Shown: one piece after another, positions 7,096-15,512 of the stretch
Layout: every line of letters starts with the position of its first letter
How positions within the stretch are numbered: position 1 is the stretch's first letter
DNA from: CAZILN01 sp964540005
Lineage (GTDB): Bacteria > Bacteroidota > Bacteroidia > Bacteroidales > SM23-62
NCBI GenBank assembly: GCA_964540005.1
Contig: CAZILN010000173.1
Span: forward strand, 1-22,403
Direction: 5' to 3'
DNA length: 22,403 bases
Program-made: the position numbers and the translations under genes
Notes under the pieces: generated by a model
The model's input: only the letters and a program-made list of their open reading frames with translations
What the model was told of the DNA's origin: nothing
Databases searched by the model: none

Positions 7096-8742
7096 TTAAG
7101 GGGAATTTTCTATGACAGGTTCATCCTGTTTCTCTTCCGATGGAATGTCACCCTGAATGTATGTGAATAAATCAAGCGTTTGCGTACCCGGTTTTGGGGG
7201 GATCAGGGACATGGCATACTCTGCATTGGCAAGGATACTGAGACTGGGGTTTACGCCGGGATTACCCTGTATGGAAGAGCCATCAAGCACATACATGCCA
7301 GGGTAGCCGTGCACCCTGAAGCCGTCATCGATGACTCCGGTTTCGCGCGCCGATGACATGGCACAACCACCGAGAATGTGTGCGGTGGTCGGACGGTTAA
7401 ACAGTATTTCCAGGATGATGTTCTGGGGAATGCCCCCCGACAGTTCTGCATAGGATTCCATTACCTGCTGACCTATTGAAATATAGGCAGGTACGGGTTT
7501 GTCAGCAGTATTCTTAATCAGTAAGCGGGAACGGAACAGGCCTTTTTTCCAGACCATCTTCATGTAGTTATCAATATGCTGCATTACCAGGAAGATGACC
7601 AGTCCGCCTGACCAGTTGAAATTAAATACCATACGCAGGAAAGCAAGGGGGTGGGAGATGATCTTTGAGATCAGTTTAAAGATCCTCCGTCCTGGATGAT
7701 TTGTCCCGGCCGCTGAAAGTGTAAAAAACCATTTCAGTGCATTTGACCTGTCGGGGTATTTGACAATCTCAATATGTGTGCTGGCGTCCGGATTAATTAC
7801 CGAGGTTATGGCCAGCCCGTTATTCATTTTTTCCCTCATGCCCGATACAGCATTCAATGTTTCTGAATTGGTTCTAAGCTTTTCTCCCAGCATATCTGAT
7901 AAACCGGGCAGGGTATGGTACCTGTGTTTTTGCTTGAGCAGGAGTTCAAGGGTTCCCAGGGTTCCCCCTGCAACGATAAGCTGCCTGGATCTGAAAACCT
8001 GTTTGTTCCTTCGCAGCAGGGATGTGCTCGATTGTGTATGGATGTGGTAAATGCCTTCGATGTATTCTATCCTGCAGGCCCTGTGTTCGGGAAGGATTCG
8101 TGCCCCGAACTTTTCTGCAAAATACAGGTAATTCTTATCCAGGGAATTCTTGGCGTTTTCCCTGCAGCCCACCATGCAACCCGCACACTCAAGGCATCCC
8201 TTCCTGAGGGGACCGTAACCGTTGAAGTAGGGGTCGCAGAGTTTTTCAGTATCACCCAGGTAGACGCCTACTTCCACATTATCGAAAGTATCCTCGCACC
8301 CGTATTGCTGTGAGATTTGTTGCAGGAGCCTGTCTTCGGTGTTCATCTCATGATACCTGGTTTTTCCAAGCATCCGGCTGGCCACCTGGTAAAAGGGCAT
8401 CAGTGTTTTTTTCCAGTCGCGGAACCCGGACCATTCACTGTCGGTAAAATAATTATCAGGGGGGGTAAAAAGTGTACAGGCATATACCAGGCTGCCTCCC
8501 CCAACCCCCACACCGCTAAGTATACTTGCCTGTTTATAAAAGGATAGTTTCTGTATGCCAAAACAGGCCAGTGCAGGGAGCCAGAGATATTTTCTCAGCC
8601 TCCAGTTAGTTTTCGCAAAACTGTTGCCTGTGAAACGTTTCCCTTTTTCAATGACCAGTACGGAGTATCCCTTCTCCTTAAGGCGCAGGGAAGCAACACT
8701 TCCGCCGAATCCTGATCCTATAATTATGAAATCATGAATCAT
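7096..8742 (-). CDS. FAD-dependent GMC-family oxidoreductase (cholesterol-oxidase-like) with four-cysteine motif
   Basis: A flavoprotein of the glucose-methanol-choline family, which oxidises alcohols to aldehydes or ketones. The N-terminus has the FAD dinucleotide-binding motif IIIGSGFGGSVAS (about 6-18) and the second conserved block SGVGVGGGSLVY (about 76-87). Near the C-terminus, a His in TAHILGGCAMS and an Asn in NPGVNPSLSI correspond to the family's catalytic His-Asn pair. Residues 183-193 form C-x2-C-x2-C-x3-C (Cys183, 186, 189, 193), the spacing of a 4Fe-4S ferredoxin site; related cholesterol-oxidase-like proteins often carry similar cysteines. At 548 residues it has normal length for this subgroup. 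Start is ATG at 8740-8742, chosen because the FAD motif follows at once. No signal peptide is visible. It is followed 21 bp downstream by an aldehyde dehydrogenase, pointing to a primary, perhaps lipophilic, alcohol as substrate (inference). Confidence 0.9.
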   Translation of the reverse strand: MIHDFIIIGSGFGGSVASLRLKEKGYSVLVIEKGKRFTGNSFAKTNWRLRKYLWLPALACFGIQKLSFYKQASILSGVGVGGGSLVYACTLFTPPDNYFTDSEWSGFRDWKKTLMPFYQVASRMLGKTRYHEMNTEDRLLQQISQQYGCEDTFDNVEVGVYLGDTEKLCDPYFNGYGPLRKGCLECAGCMVGCRENAKNSLDKNYLYFAEKFGARILPEHRACRIEYIEGIYHIHTQSSTSLLRRNKQVFRSRQLIVAGGTLGTLELLLKQKHRYHTLPGLSDMLGEKLRTNSETLNAVSGMREKMNNGLAITSVINPDASTHIEIVKYPDRSNALKWFFTLSAAGTNHPGRRIFKLISKIISHPLAFLRMVFNFNWSGGLVIFLVMQHIDNYMKMVWKKGLFRSRLLIKNTADKPVPAYISIGQQVMESYAELSGGIPQNIILEILFNRPTTAHILGGCAMSSARETGVIDDGFRVHGYPGMYVLDGSSIQGNPGVNPSLSILANAEYAMSLIPPKPGTQTLDLFTYIQGDIPSEEKQDEPVIENSP

Positions 8743-8866
8743 CGGTATCCGGATTTATCATGGTTTGATAAAAATAGGAAACCTTTAGGATTTTCTATCA
8801 GTAAGGGAGGTAATTTGTCCCGTATGATCTCACAGATGACCAAGAATTTCTGAAACGATGCATTTC

Positions 8867-9433
8867 CTAGAACCAGCCGAACTTAAAGGCCAGAAAAGCT
8901 CCGGGAGAGCTAAAATCACTGTCGGTGAGTCCGGGTGTGTTCACTCCGGTAGCCAGCATATAATTGGCCCCCACACTCAATCGGAAAAATTTCAGAAAAT
9001 TCATCTCAAGCTCAATGGTTGGTTTAACTACAAACATGTTGTCTGACTCATAATAGGTATAAGTACCGTCCTGAGGGGTCAATCCGCCCCATCCGATCTG
9101 AGCGGAGATACAGGGATGTATGGCCCTTTTACCAAAAAATGAAAAACCGGTCCAGAATCCTCCGTGACCGAAGTTTATCTGGGTTCCCTCGGCATAGATA
9201 TAATTGGTCAGCCCCTCACCATATCCTCCAAGGAAAAAATCTCCCAGCATGACACCGCCGCCGCCACCCATCAAATGAGCAAAATCACCATTGATGGAAG
9301 TAAAAGTCATAAAAGGACCGCCAAAACCGGTTATTTTTGTTCCACTGCCGAAAAGGGTCTGGATCTCATCATCCTGTGCAAAAAGTGAAACACTGAACAA
9401 GATCCCTATTAATAATACAATTGCTTTTTTCAT
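8867..9433 (-). CDS. Small exported protein, probable outer-membrane beta-barrel
   Basis: A 188-residue protein of unknown function. Residues 1-19 form a clear signal peptide (two lysines, a hydrophobic core, cleavage after SLFA before QDDE, typical of Bacteroidota). The mature part is rich in glycine and aromatic residues and alternates polar and hydrophobic residues as expected for amphipathic strands, with a glycine run near 56-63. It ends in FKFGWF, and a terminal aromatic residue is a usual sign of barrel proteins inserted by the Bam machinery. It lies 124 bp upstream of the GMC oxidoreductase on the same strand, so a shared transcript is possible but not shown. ATG start at 9431-9433 fits the signal peptide. 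The barrel assignment comes from composition and ending only. Confidence 0.75.
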   Translation of the reverse strand: MKKAIVLLIGILFSVSLFAQDDEIQTLFGSGTKITGFGGPFMTFTSINGDFAHLMGGGGGVMLGDFFLGGYGEGLTNYIYAEGTQINFGHGGFWTGFSFFGKRAIHPCISAQIGWGGLTPQDGTYTYYESDNMFVVKPTIELEMNFLKFFRLSVGANYMLATGVNTPGLTDSDFSSPGAFLAFKFGWF

Positions 9434-9534
9434 ACCAGTTCAATTTGGTTAAAATTAATCAAAGTTTAACTCAAAGACAGAAGAACCGTACCAGGGTTGC
9501 AACATTTTCGTAAAATATTTGAAAAAAGCCGTTA

Positions 9535-9915
9535 TCAGGATTCCAGGAATTTTTTAAGGGGTTTGAAATAGTAGTCTTTCCATCCTGCACTGATGTTCTC
9601 ATAGGCTTCATCAGGAATGTTGGTATGCGTAAGCTCAATCCGGGTTTTACTATTTTCTTCAATGAGAATGATGGTAACTATTGAAGGACTCTCCTGGTCC
9701 TCAAAATACCATTCCTGAACCAGCTTTTCATTTACTGTAATGCTCAGGTTCCTGCCGCTGATATCGCCATCCCAGAGCGAAAACTCTGTGTTTTCAACGG
9801 CCTCCATCACAGCCGGGTAACCTGTCCATAATTCAAGGGTGACAGGATTGGTCATGGCACTGAAGACGATCTCCGCCGCCTCTTTAATAGTTATTATATA
9901 TCGATAATCCGGCAT
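9535..9915 (-). CDS. SRPBCC / AHSA1-domain protein
   Basis: A 126-residue protein with the START-like helix-grip fold of the AHSA1 group. The N-terminal pattern YRYIITIKEAAEIVFSAMTN is the usual first strand and helix (domain boundary 'ka pevVw~al'). It is followed by LELWTG, then WDGDISGRNLSI, a VQEWYF strand, strands containing TIILIEEN and TRIELTHTNIP, and the C-terminal helix GWKDYYFKPLKKFLES. Members bind small hydrophobic ligands or act as co-factors of other proteins; no substrate can be deduced. Start is ATG at 9913-9915. It sits 38 bp downstream of the MFS transporter gene on the same strand, so the two are likely co-transcribed. Family assignment is sound, role unknown. Confidence 0.85.
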   Translation of the reverse strand: MPDYRYIITIKEAAEIVFSAMTNPVTLELWTGYPAVMEAVENTEFSLWDGDISGRNLSITVNEKLVQEWYFEDQESPSIVTIILIEENSKTRIELTHTNIPDEAYENISAGWKDYYFKPLKKFLES

Positions 9916-9953
9916 ATTGGCTATAATTAGTAAAGGTATTTATTTTTCATGGG

Positions 9954-11270
9954 TCAGGCAGGGTCCAGTGAGGGATTTTTGACCCTGAATGAAAGTATGA
10001 AAAGGACAAGAGCCAGAATGAAACAGCCCATGGCAATTATCTGGTATGATGAGGTATAAACATAAGAGAGGCTGAAGAGGTAAGGTCCCAGGGCACTGCC
10101 TATAACCATCCAGCTCATGGCGTAACCGGAGATGGAACCCAGATACTTAAGGCCGAAAAAGCGCGGCCAGGTTACGGCAACCAGCAGGACATACATGCCC
10201 CAGGATAAGCCGTTTCCAAAAATCATCAGTTTGTAGGAATAGTTGCCTGCATCAAGAAAAAACAGAGACCAGGAGGTAAACAGCAGTGACATCACATAGA
10301 GGATGACAAGATATTTCAGCCGGATGTAGTCACTGATCCAGCCACCTATGAACTGACAGGCAATGGCAATGACCGATGCCGGCAGGAAGATTCCGATGGC
10401 CAAATCTTTATCCATTCCAACAGAATCGAAGACCGACACTACATGAAAGGTAAGCCCGCTGATATATAATGCATTCAGGGACATGGTCAGCGTAATAATC
10501 CAGAATGCATAGGTGCGCCTTGCCTGGACAAGGGTATAATCTACCGGTGGCAGGCTGGGTGGACGTTTGGCGTTTATGCGGATCGGCCTGTTTCCATCAG
10601 GTTTGCAATTGCAATCAGCAGGATTATCCCTGAAAAAAATCAGTACAAACAGGACAAATCCGATACCAAGTACTACTGACAGTATGGTCCATGTACCCTG
10701 CCATTCAAACCTGTCAATAAACTGGCTCAGCTGTTTGGGGGCATATGAAAATCCAAATGACACAAAAACACCGACGATCCCGTTGACGAATCCCCGCCTT
10801 TTATCGAACCATTTCATCATCATATTGCGTGACACCAGGGTCAGCATTCCCTGACCGAAAAACCGTATGCCCCAGAAACCAAGTGTGAGAAGGATAAAGG
10901 TAGAAAATCCTGCAGGGATCCAGCTTTCGAGCAATACAGCCAGGCGGTCGATCCGGGTCAGGTACAGCAGGGTCAATCCAAGGAAAAATCCGGCAATGAA
11001 TGCCATGATCCTTGCTCCATGCCTGTCATAGAGTTTTCCTGCCCAGGCGATCAGTAATCCGCTGAAAACAGTTCCGAATAAATAAGCCAGACTCAGGCTA
11101 CTCCTGTTAATACTGAGGTCCCGTATCAGGTTTTCCGTAAAGACTGAAACCCCCATTGTTTGTCCGGGAATACTCATCAACATGCCAACAGTTCCTGCAA
11201 TAAGTATGACCCAGCCATAAAATACAGGAGATGATGAAGGAGCAAAGGGTATATTGCTGTTTTTGTTCAT
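9954..11270 (-). CDS. MFS transporter
   Basis: An integral inner-membrane transporter of the major facilitator superfamily. The chain has about 12 hydrophobic helices. The loop between helices 2 and 3 reads GKLYDRHGAR, the typical G-x3-D-R-x-G-R signature, and a second-half equivalent GGWISDYIR appears near residue 310. Overall it resembles the monocarboxylate/oxalate-formate-type branch, but the substrate cannot be named. The ATG at 11268-11270 is preferred as start; a TTG 12 bases upstream (11280-11282) is in frame and would add four residues. Neither has a Shine-Dalgarno sequence. The gene follows the glycosyltransferase by about 60 bp and precedes the SRPBCC gene by 38 bp, suggesting a three-gene transcript. 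Confidence 0.9.
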   Translation of the reverse strand: MNKNSNIPFAPSSSPVFYGWVILIAGTVGMLMSIPGQTMGVSVFTENLIRDLSINRSSLSLAYLFGTVFSGLLIAWAGKLYDRHGARIMAFIAGFFLGLTLLYLTRIDRLAVLLESWIPAGFSTFILLTLGFWGIRFFGQGMLTLVSRNMMMKWFDKRRGFVNGIVGVFVSFGFSYAPKQLSQFIDRFEWQGTWTILSVVLGIGFVLFVLIFFRDNPADCNCKPDGNRPIRINAKRPPSLPPVDYTLVQARRTYAFWIITLTMSLNALYISGLTFHVVSVFDSVGMDKDLAIGIFLPASVIAIACQFIGGWISDYIRLKYLVILYVMSLLFTSWSLFFLDAGNYSYKLMIFGNGLSWGMYVLLVAVTWPRFFGLKYLGSISGYAMSWMVIGSALGPYLFSLSYVYTSSYQIIAMGCFILALVLFILSFRVKNPSLDPA

Positions 11271-11330
11271 TGGAAGGCGCAAAGATAAATATAATAGTTG
11301 GCAGGGGGATCAGTCAGCAATGAACATTTG

Positions 11331-12314
11331 TTAATCATAGAAGGGAAGAAACTTCTTCTGTTCTACCGCGTCAATATAAGGCTGAGTAGTATTGACAGAC
11401 TCACCGTTAAGGATCTTTTCGTATAAGGCAAGATAATCCAGTGCCATACGCCTGGCGGTAAAATTTTCCATCACGTATTCATGGCAGTGCCTCCTGTTAA
11501 AGGAATCTGCCTGCTGAACTGCTTCGATGAGCCGCGACCGGCTGTCAGACAGGAAGCCCACATCATCTGTGACCAGCTCCGGTAATGATCCGTATGGTGT
11601 GCCGAAAACAGGACATCCAAAATACAGGCTTTCTATGATGGCTATACCGAAGGGTTCGTGCCAGAGAACAGGGAAGAGCAAGCCTTTTGAGCCGTTGAGA
11701 ACATTATTTTTTGGTTCCCCACCGAGCATGCCGTAAAATTTTACATCCGAGTCAAATGTCATGCGAAAGCCCATTTTGAAATTGAGCCTTTTCCCACCTA
11801 TTACGGCCAGCCGGTTACCTGAGCGCCTGGCGATATGTATGGCTCCCCTGACATTTTTAAGGCGCCATGCAGCTTTGCCCAAAAAATGGAAATAAGCCCT
11901 TTCATTATGCAAATCGGGAGTTCCATAGTCATCAGGATCGATGCCATTATAAACAAAGGCTTCACTGTTATGCCTGGCAGCATGATTTTTGGTCAGGAAC
12001 ACGGTATTCATATTGAATTTCCTGCTAAGGCTGGTATTTCCCAGGATACGTATCAGGAATGGTTTTTCAGGCAGCTCATCCGGTTCAAAAAACAGATGGA
12101 CAAAATCTATATCATCCGGTATTTGTTTATTCAGAGGAATATTTCTGTCGTATGGAATAATCTTTCCATAGGGCGAGGAAGAACCGGGATTTACCAGGTA
12201 AGTTATCTCATGACCCAGCAAGGATAATTCCTTCCCGAGCCACCATAGAATCCGGGGAGTGCCACCGTAAAATGTAACCGGTATGGTTCTTGGTATGGCC
12301 AGTAGTATATTCAC
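11331..12314 (-). CDS. Glycosyltransferase, family 4-like (GT-B)
   Basis: A 327-residue cytoplasmic glycosyltransferase. The N-terminal Rossmann half begins MNILLAIPRTIP and has the acceptor-side glycine loop YGGTPRILWWLGKEL (about 16-30). The C-terminal half contains the retaining-enzyme E-x7-E motif in EPFGIAIIES, followed by FGCPVFGTPYGSLPELV, which binds the nucleotide-sugar. It is somewhat shorter than typical family-4 enzymes (about 360-400). Donor and acceptor cannot be told. The start is GTG (12312-12314), which lies inside the left arm of an AT-rich palindrome, so structure in the leader may influence translation. No other surface-polysaccharide genes surround it; the next gene downstream is an MFS transporter. 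Confidence 0.88.
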   Translation of the reverse strand: MNILLAIPRTIPVTFYGGTPRILWWLGKELSLLGHEITYLVNPGSSSPYGKIIPYDRNIPLNKQIPDDIDFVHLFFEPDELPEKPFLIRILGNTSLSRKFNMNTVFLTKNHAARHNSEAFVYNGIDPDDYGTPDLHNERAYFHFLGKAAWRLKNVRGAIHIARRSGNRLAVIGGKRLNFKMGFRMTFDSDVKFYGMLGGEPKNNVLNGSKGLLFPVLWHEPFGIAIIESLYFGCPVFGTPYGSLPELVTDDVGFLSDSRSRLIEAVQQADSFNRRHCHEYVMENFTARRMALDYLALYEKILNGESVNTTQPYIDAVEQKKFLPFYD

Positions 12315-12401
12315 AAGTCTAAATTTTATTAATTAACTAATAATAAGTTAATTAAAAAATTGAGAACTTGTGCAACCGCTCGTTACACTCGCTCTCACAA
12401 G
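12312..12401. repeat. Compound AT-rich palindrome plus nested stem-loop between phzF and the glycosyltransferase
   Basis: Two 27-base arms (12312-12338 and 12346-12372) match at 21 positions when one is reverse-complemented, around a 7-base loop. The inner 10 bp TTAATTAACT/AGTTAATTAA and the outer 7 bp CACAAGT/ACTTGTG are perfect. The outer ACTTGTG also pairs with a further CACAAG at 12396-12401. Between them GTGCAAC (12370-12376) and GTTACAC (12382-12388) form a 7-bp stem (one G-T wobble) with a 5-base loop. For the phzF transcript this stem is followed by an AT-rich tail containing six T residues, so it could be a weak terminator; it could also be a dispersed palindromic repeat. No second copy was found in the window. 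Confidence 0.55.
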
Positions 12402-12460
12402 AAAAATTTAATCATTCAATATACAGAGGAAATGGTTAAATTTTTTGTATTCGTTTCATT

Positions 12461-13246
12461 CTAAGAAAGGCACAGTTCACCCTCCATATAAGTAATCGCC
12501 CTGCCACTTATCTCTACCCTGTCACCCGAAAGTCTGCAAAACAGGGTTCCGCCCCGCTCAGATACCTGCTGTGCGATAAAATCTGTTTTTCCCAGTCTTT
12601 CTGACCAGAAGGGCACCAGTAAGGTATGTGCCGACCCGGTTACGGGATCTTCATTTATTCCGGCTCCGGGAGCGAAAAAGCGGGACACAAAATCAACGGT
12701 CTCCCCTTCCGCAGTAATGATGATGCCCCGTGTGTTCAGCCCGGCCAGAAGGCTGAAGTCCGGATTAGCTTCCCTTACCTCCTGCTCTGAATTAAGTAAC
12801 ATCAGGTAATCTGTTGATTGATAGGTGACAACGGGCTTGATTCCTATCCCGTCCACAAGTTCAGCGGGAGGATGGACCTTCTTATAGATGGCTGAGGGAA
12901 AATTCAGACAGATCAGGTCATCCCGGGTTGTTACATAGAGGGGACCACTTTTGGAATTGAACTGTATTCTATCACCGGCAAATTTCAAATGCCTGAACAA
13001 CACATGAGCAGATGCCAGGGTTGCATGCCCGCAGAGATCAACTTCAATTTCAGGTGTGAACCAGCGGATATGATACGTCTCGCCTTTCTTTGCAAAGAAA
13101 GCCGTTTCTGAAAGGTTGTTCTCACCGGCAATTTTCTGCATCAGTGCATCCGGCAGCCAGCTGTCAAGAGGACATACAGCTGCCGGATTACCTGTAAACA
13201 GTTCATCTGCAAAAGCGTCGACCTGGTATAGTCTCAATCGTTTCAA
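12461..13246 (-). CDS. PhzF-family isomerase/epimerase-like protein
   Basis: A 261-residue member of the PhzF family, which has a diaminopimelate-epimerase-like double fold. PhzF itself isomerises an intermediate of phenazine synthesis, but most family members have unknown substrates. The N-terminal block LYQVDAFADELFTGNPAAVC is the family hallmark. The catalytic Glu47 lies in NLSETAF, the conserved D-x-C-G-H-A-T appears near 90-97, and the GINEDPVTGSAHT loop of the second half is intact. No phenazine genes are present, so a phenazine role is not supported. The start is TTG (13244-13246): an in-frame TAA lies four codons upstream and no ATG precedes the conserved block. The gene begins 45 bp after the dcp-like peptidase stop, so both are probably on one transcript. 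Confidence 0.92.
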   Translation of the reverse strand: MKRLRLYQVDAFADELFTGNPAAVCPLDSWLPDALMQKIAGENNLSETAFFAKKGETYHIRWFTPEIEVDLCGHATLASAHVLFRHLKFAGDRIQFNSKSGPLYVTTRDDLICLNFPSAIYKKVHPPAELVDGIGIKPVVTYQSTDYLMLLNSEQEVREANPDFSLLAGLNTRGIIITAEGETVDFVSRFFAPGAGINEDPVTGSAHTLLVPFWSERLGKTDFIAQQVSERGGTLFCRLSGDRVEISGRAITYMEGELCLS

Positions 13247-13291
13247 GAGAAAATATTAGCATTGACGTTTCATAAGAAAATAAATATGCTG

Positions 13292-15406
13292 CTAGACCAA
13301 CCCCCTTCGTTTGAGAAGCGGATCAATACTCGGTTCTTTTCCCCTGAACTTCTTGTAAAGGAACATGGGATCGGCAGTTCCTCCCCTTTCAAGAATATTC
13401 TCCCTGAAGGCCCTGGCGGTCTCCTTATCAAAGAGTGAGGTTTCTTTAAAGGCTTCAAAGGCATCTGCATCCAGTACGGCAGCCCATATATAACTGTAAT
13501 ACCCCGATGAATAACCACCGGCGAAGATATGGCTGAAGTAAGTACTGCGGTATCGGACCACAATCTCAGGGATCAGGCCAATGGTGTTCAGTGAACTTGT
13601 CTCAAATTTATTCACATCCTGGGTAAAACTTTTCGTGAGCGTATGATAATCCATATCAAGAAACGAAGCGGCCAGGTATTCAACGGTTATGAATCCCTGG
13701 TTGAAATGACTGCTTTTTACTATCTTCTCTATCAACTCATCAGGAATGGCTTCCCCGGTCTGGTAATGACGGGCATAGGATTTCATTACCTCAGGTTCTG
13801 CAGCCCAGTTTTCCATAATCTGAGAAGGAAGTTCCACAAAATCCCGTGCAACATCTGTACCGGAAAGCAGATGGTATTCACAATCGGATAAGAGTCCGTG
13901 TAATGCATGTCCGAATTCATGGTACAGGGTGGATGCCTCTTCAAAGCTCAACAAGGAAGGAGTAACTCCGGTTGGTTTGGAGAAGTTAAAAACCGTGGTT
14001 ATAACAGGTGTGATAATTTTTCCGTCTTTCCTGTATTGTTTCCTGTAAGGGCCCATCCATGCCCCGGCATTTTTACTGGCCCTGGGAAAAAAGTCCATAT
14101 ACAATATGCCTACATGGGAGCCATCCGCTTCCATTACTTCAAAAGCCTGGACATCCTCATGGGGTTTTGGCAGATCCGTACGCTCTATAAATTCAAGTCC
14201 ATAAAGCTTTGTTGCTACATCGAATGCCCCATCCCTGACATTTTCAAGCTTGAAATAAGGACGAAGCTCCTCCTCATCAAGATCGTATTTCTCCTTCCTG
14301 AGTTTTTCGGTATAATACCACCAGTCCCAGGCTTCCAGCTTAAAATCGTTTCCTTCTGTTGTAATCATTGCCTGGAGTGCCTTGGCTTCGTTCTTTGCCA
14401 TTGGCAGAGCTGCTACCCAAAGCTGGTTGAGAAGTTTGTATACGTTATCAGGGTTTTTAGCCATGTTTTCACTCAGGATGAAATCCGCGTGACTATCATA
14501 TCCAAGCAGATGTGCTTTTTGTACCCTCAGATTAACAATTTTCTGTATAGTCTCTTTGTTATCATTCTCATTATTATTATCCCCCCGGTTAATGTACGCT
14601 TTCAGGAGTTTTTCACGCAGTTCTCTCCTGTCGGAGTACTGAAGGAAAGGGATCATACTTGGCTTCTGGGTAGTAAACAACCATTTGCCTTCCTGGTCCG
14701 CCTCTGCAGCCGTTTCCGCAGCTGCAGCAATAACTGATTCCGGCAGACCGGAAAGATCATCCTCGTTTTCAATGATCAGCTGAAAGGCATTTGTTTCTGC
14801 CAGCACATTCTCTCCGAATTTCAGGGTCAGTACAGACAGTTCCTGGTTTATTTTCCTCATTTTTACCTTGTCTTCCTCTGAAAGGTTGGCACCGCCCCGG
14901 ACAAATTGCTTGTACAATTTATCCAGCAGTTTAGCCTGCTCGGTAGTAAGGTCAAGCTCATCTTTTTTATCATTAACCACTTTAATGCGTGCAAAAAGTT
15001 CCGGGTTCAATTTTATATCATCATCATGTGCAGAAGCCATGGGAGCAACATCACGGGCAATAGCCTGTACATTCTCATTGGTATTGGCTTCCAGCCTGTT
15101 GAAAAAAACAGCTGCTACTGTTGTCAGGATTTCCCCGCTGCGGGCCAGGGCTTCTACAGTATTTTCAAATGTGGGTTCATCAGGGTTAGTAATTATGGCT
15201 TCAATTTCAGCCTTTTGCCCGACTATCCCGGCCTCAAAAGCCGGCAGATAATGTTCTTCCAGAATCAGGTCAAAAGGCGGGACCTGGTGAGGTGTTTCAA
15301 ATGTTGTAAGTAAGGGGTTTTCGCTGGTCTTCATTTTCTGGTTGCTTTGGGTACAGTTTTGAAAAATCATGCATATTAACGGAATTAAAATCAATAATTT
15401 TTTCAT
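13292..15406 (-). CDS. dcp: M3-family zinc metallopeptidase, peptidyl-dipeptidase Dcp-like
   Basis: A 704-residue zinc peptidase of the M3 (thimet oligopeptidase) family. Dcp enzymes release dipeptides from the C-terminus of oligopeptides. The zinc site is HEFGH at 496-500 with the third ligand Glu525 in DFVELPSQ, the expected spacing. Family blocks such as NPDEPTFENTVEAL near the N-terminus and AGGYSSGYYSYIWA near the C-terminus support full length. The N-terminus (MKKLLILIPLICMIF) is a signal peptide ending before Cys18; the sequence FQNC is a poor but possible lipobox, so the enzyme may be a periplasmic or membrane-anchored lipoprotein. This fits peptide scavenging outside the cytoplasm (inference). 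Start is ATG at 15404-15406. phzF follows 45 bp downstream. A putative Bacteroidota promoter lies about 107 bp upstream. Confidence 0.93.
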   Translation of the reverse strand: MKKLLILIPLICMIFQNCTQSNQKMKTSENPLLTTFETPHQVPPFDLILEEHYLPAFEAGIVGQKAEIEAIITNPDEPTFENTVEALARSGEILTTVAAVFFNRLEANTNENVQAIARDVAPMASAHDDDIKLNPELFARIKVVNDKKDELDLTTEQAKLLDKLYKQFVRGGANLSEEDKVKMRKINQELSVLTLKFGENVLAETNAFQLIIENEDDLSGLPESVIAAAAETAAEADQEGKWLFTTQKPSMIPFLQYSDRRELREKLLKAYINRGDNNNENDNKETIQKIVNLRVQKAHLLGYDSHADFILSENMAKNPDNVYKLLNQLWVAALPMAKNEAKALQAMITTEGNDFKLEAWDWWYYTEKLRKEKYDLDEEELRPYFKLENVRDGAFDVATKLYGLEFIERTDLPKPHEDVQAFEVMEADGSHVGILYMDFFPRASKNAGAWMGPYRKQYRKDGKIITPVITTVFNFSKPTGVTPSLLSFEEASTLYHEFGHALHGLLSDCEYHLLSGTDVARDFVELPSQIMENWAAEPEVMKSYARHYQTGEAIPDELIEKIVKSSHFNQGFITVEYLAASFLDMDYHTLTKSFTQDVNKFETSSLNTIGLIPEIVVRYRSTYFSHIFAGGYSSGYYSYIWAAVLDADAFEAFKETSLFDKETARAFRENILERGGTADPMFLYKKFRGKEPSIDPLLKRRGLV

Positions 15407-15512
15407 GGTTGACGGTTTTGGGTGTAATAATGAGGGTAATTATTTTTCTGTCTTTTTATGCTCTGTGGTAAATGAAGCTGGTAAACTTTCGTATTATCAT
15501 TGCAAATAAAGG

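Noticed and set aside
7915..8313. Plus-strand open frames opposite the GMC gene
   Set aside because: They are shadows of the GMC coding strand, which has clear FAD motifs; the overlapping frames have no family features.
9434..9534. Possible promoter with repeated TTTGA/TTAA elements before the small barrel gene
   Set aside because: Individual -7-like matches exist, but none has a -33 element at the expected 19-base spacing.
12461..13246. Phenazine biosynthesis
   Set aside because: PhzF-family proteins are widespread outside phenazine clusters and no other phz gene is present.
13907..14737. Open frame of 276 codons on the plus strand
   Set aside because: It lies wholly antisense to the M3 peptidase gene, whose frame carries the zinc site; its own product is low in complexity, rich in Cys and aromatics, and shows no recognisable domain.
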